The notes under the pieces are model-generated. The model had not been told where the DNA came from and made no database searches. It saw only the letters and a list, made by a program, of their open reading frames with translations. DNA of 7,948 nucleotides from Bacteroidota bacterium (GTDB lineage: Bacteria; Bacteroidota; UBA10030; UBA6906): positions 1 through 7,948 of the forward strand of contig JAERML010000048.1 of NCBI GenBank assembly GCA_016844425.1, read 5' to 3'. The first letter of the stretch is position 1; each line of letters begins with the position of its first letter. The position numbers were made by a program, and so were the translations under genes. Below are positions 6,383 through 7,948 of the stretch, one piece after another.

Positions 6383-7948
6383 TTAGTCAAAATCGAATCC
6401 GAAAAGAACGCCGAAGTAGATGCTCCACTCCTTGCCGTACGTGACCACCTGGTTACGACTCCGGACTAAACGTGTGAACTGGTCAAAGCCGTACGCAACG
6501 TTGAGGAAGACCCGTGTTGGGTATGCATAGAAAGAAAACGACTCCAGTCGCAACTCCACACCGGCATCCGTTTTGAATTGCCTCGGGTTTGGAATTTTCC
6601 CGGTCCATGCATTGCCGATATCAGCATAGAATGACGCGTAGAGCTTATCAAAATAGATGGGGAGAAATCGGATGTCCAGGTTGTGCGCGAGCGGGAAACG
6701 GTAATTCAGTCCGACGACGGCCATCTCATTGCCGCCAAGGGAATAGAACGGATACCCCTTCATCCCGATGAGACCACCGGCATAGAAATCAAAAAACTCG
6801 TCGACCTCCGGCCCGAGAATTGAGCCCCCTTTCAACGAAGCGGTCAGCGTGTGGTTTTTGAAGAAGAATGGGATGTGTTCTTTCCAGAGAAGCTCAACCC
6901 GAGTGAAGTTCACGTTCTTGTAGACAGGGACAAGTCCCGTTGAACTGATTTCATACTCGCCGTCACCATTGAACTTATTCAGGTCACGCGAGACATTGAA
7001 GCGGACCTCCCTCCCGAGAGGGTTGATCTCATCCGTCCGGGATCGAGGAACCGCGTCCATCCGAACCGTAAGCGACAGGGTGTTTGAGATCAGGTAGAGG
7101 TCGCTGGAGGCAGAGACGACACGGTTGTCAAACGGGTTGATAAAACTCTCGATTATCGACGTGTAACGGCTGTGTACATAGCGGAACTCGACCTCGGCCA
7201 CCGTCGGGACAAGCGGTTGGTTCAACACGAAATCAAATTCGGTCAAATTGTATGTGACGTCAATGGGAATAATTTCGTTGCCAAGTTCGAGAGCGTTATC
7301 CGTTTTCCGCGTGACGTTGTAAGCCTCAATGGATGTCACCGGTTCGAGCCCCAACTGGTACATCCCGGGAATTCTCCCGCGGTAATTGAACTGAACGAAA
7401 AGGTCACGCTCGAGTTGTGTGTTGAGTGCGGCACCGGCAAAAAACGAGAGCTTTTCCAGGATCTCGTTCGAGAAGAGATACACACCGGGCTTCAGGACTT
7501 CGAACGCTTTGTTCTTCGGGTTGTAGTTGTCGATCCGTAGGAACGGGACGACGTTGAGGTTCGTGAATTTGCTCCGGTATGGCTTGGCATCCAGCGGCGG
7601 AAGCTGTGTGTCATCATACGAGCGGAGCGAGGGCCAGTCAAACTGGGTCGTTGCAACGCTTCCGTTGGACGCCAGGGCAAGCGGTCCGCTCTTATCGATT
7701 GCCGCAGCGCCCGGAAGGCTCACATAATGATGCTCTCCTTCACCCATCTCCACCGGGTTCACCATCTCGTAGAGCTTGTACCCTTTCGAAGTGTACGCGG
7801 AGTAGACAATCCGTCCCCCGGCATTCACCGTCGGCATGAAAGAGCCCCCAAGGACATTGGAAATCTGGGCGATCTTTTTTGTTTCGAGATCGTAAGCATA
7901 AAGATTGAAGATGCCGGTCCGGTCCGAACTGAACAGGATGCGCGTACC
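6383..7948 (-). CDS. PD40 beta-propeller / Omp85-like outer-membrane barrel protein (C-terminal part, partial)
   Basis: The frame is open to the right edge, so the N-terminus is missing and 521 residues are visible. The ATG at 7837 is internal: the 37 codons upstream continue the same protein. Those codons plus the next ~25 form TolB-type PD40 propeller blades: GTRILFSSDRTGIFNLYAYD (fragment residues 1-20) and GGRIVYSAYTSKGYKLYEM (~44-62). A linker follows, then from about PYRSKF (~122) to the end there is a run of alternating beta-strands typical of a barrel. GGLIGMKGYPFYSLGGN (about 6730-6780), then LNYRFPLAHNLDIRFLPIYF and ASFYADIGNAW, match the last strands of Omp85/surface-antigen D15 proteins such as BamA and TamA. 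GMKGY corresponds to the conserved (V/I)RG(F/Y) motif of extracellular loop 6. The C-terminus ends in an aromatic-rich strand (FGVLFGFDFD). The place of action is the outer membrane, with the propeller probably periplasmic. The role is unknown; assembly or export of envelope components is a guess. Related long proteins in this group can carry a further N-terminal, sometimes peptidase-like, domain, which cannot be judged here. Confidence 0.82.
   Translation of the reverse strand, partial: GTRILFSSDRTGIFNLYAYDLETKKIAQISNVLGGSFMPTVNAGGRIVYSAYTSKGYKLYEMVNPVEMGEGEHHYVSLPGAAAIDKSGPLALASNGSVATTQFDWPSLRSYDDTQLPPLDAKPYRSKFTNLNVVPFLRIDNYNPKNKAFEVLKPGVYLFSNEILEKLSFFAGAALNTQLERDLFVQFNYRGRIPGMYQLGLEPVTSIEAYNVTRKTDNALELGNEIIPIDVTYNLTEFDFVLNQPLVPTVAEVEFRYVHSRYTSIIESFINPFDNRVVSASSDLYLISNTLSLTVRMDAVPRSRTDEINPLGREVRFNVSRDLNKFNGDGEYEISSTGLVPVYKNVNFTRVELLWKEHIPFFFKNHTLTASLKGGSILGPEVDEFFDFYAGGLIGMKGYPFYSLGGNEMAVVGLNYRFPLAHNLDIRFLPIYFDKLYASFYADIGNAWTGKIPNPRQFKTDAGVELRLESFSFYAYPTRVFLNVAYGFDQFTRLVRSRNQVVTYGKEWSIYFGVLFGFDFD

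Noticed and set aside
6383..7837. Taking the ATG at 7837 as the true start of the propeller-Omp85 gene
   Set aside because: The same frame stays open for all 37 codons to the window edge and encodes a PD40 blade, so the gene clearly continues to the right.

Overview
The window comes from a diderm bacterium of the Bacteroidota/Chlorobi/Ignavibacteria (FCB) group. The diagnostic gene is a large N-terminal fragment of SprA, the outer-membrane translocon of the type IX secretion system, which is essentially confined to that group. The moderate GC content and one clear AGGAG ribosome binding site suggest an Ignavibacteria/Kapabacteria-like lineage. Typical Bacteroidia and Flavobacteriia rarely use Shine-Dalgarno sites. 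This placement is an inference.

Layout. Positions 1-2626 (minus) hold the first ~875 codons of sprA, running off the left edge. It appears to start at a TTG codon, so an ATG-based gene call misses it. Positions 2627-2935 are a divergent intergenic region with a candidate promoter at each end and a perfect 18-bp palindrome between them. Positions 2936-5442 (plus) are two LptF/LptG-family permease genes overlapping by one base. The first is unusually long. Positions 5443-5455 form a very short convergent gap, spanned by a hairpin that includes both stop codons. Positions 5456-7948 (minus) are a two-gene transcription unit. Upstream is the C-terminal part of a protein joining a TolB-like PD40 beta-propeller to an Omp85/BamA-like barrel, with its N-terminus off the right edge. 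It is followed after 21 bases by a small exported DUF5683-like protein.

Every gene concerns the cell envelope: SprA exports proteins across the outer membrane, LptF/LptG are the membrane subunits of the ABC transporter that extracts lipopolysaccharide from the inner membrane, and the propeller-Omp85 protein is an outer-membrane barrel. The window therefore reads as an envelope-biogenesis neighbourhood. No mobile elements, CRISPR arrays, tRNA or rRNA genes are apparent. The least familiar parts are the propeller-Omp85 protein with its small partner, the long periplasmic insert in the LptF-like protein, and the shared sprA/lptF control region, where both genes appear to have very short or no mRNA leaders.
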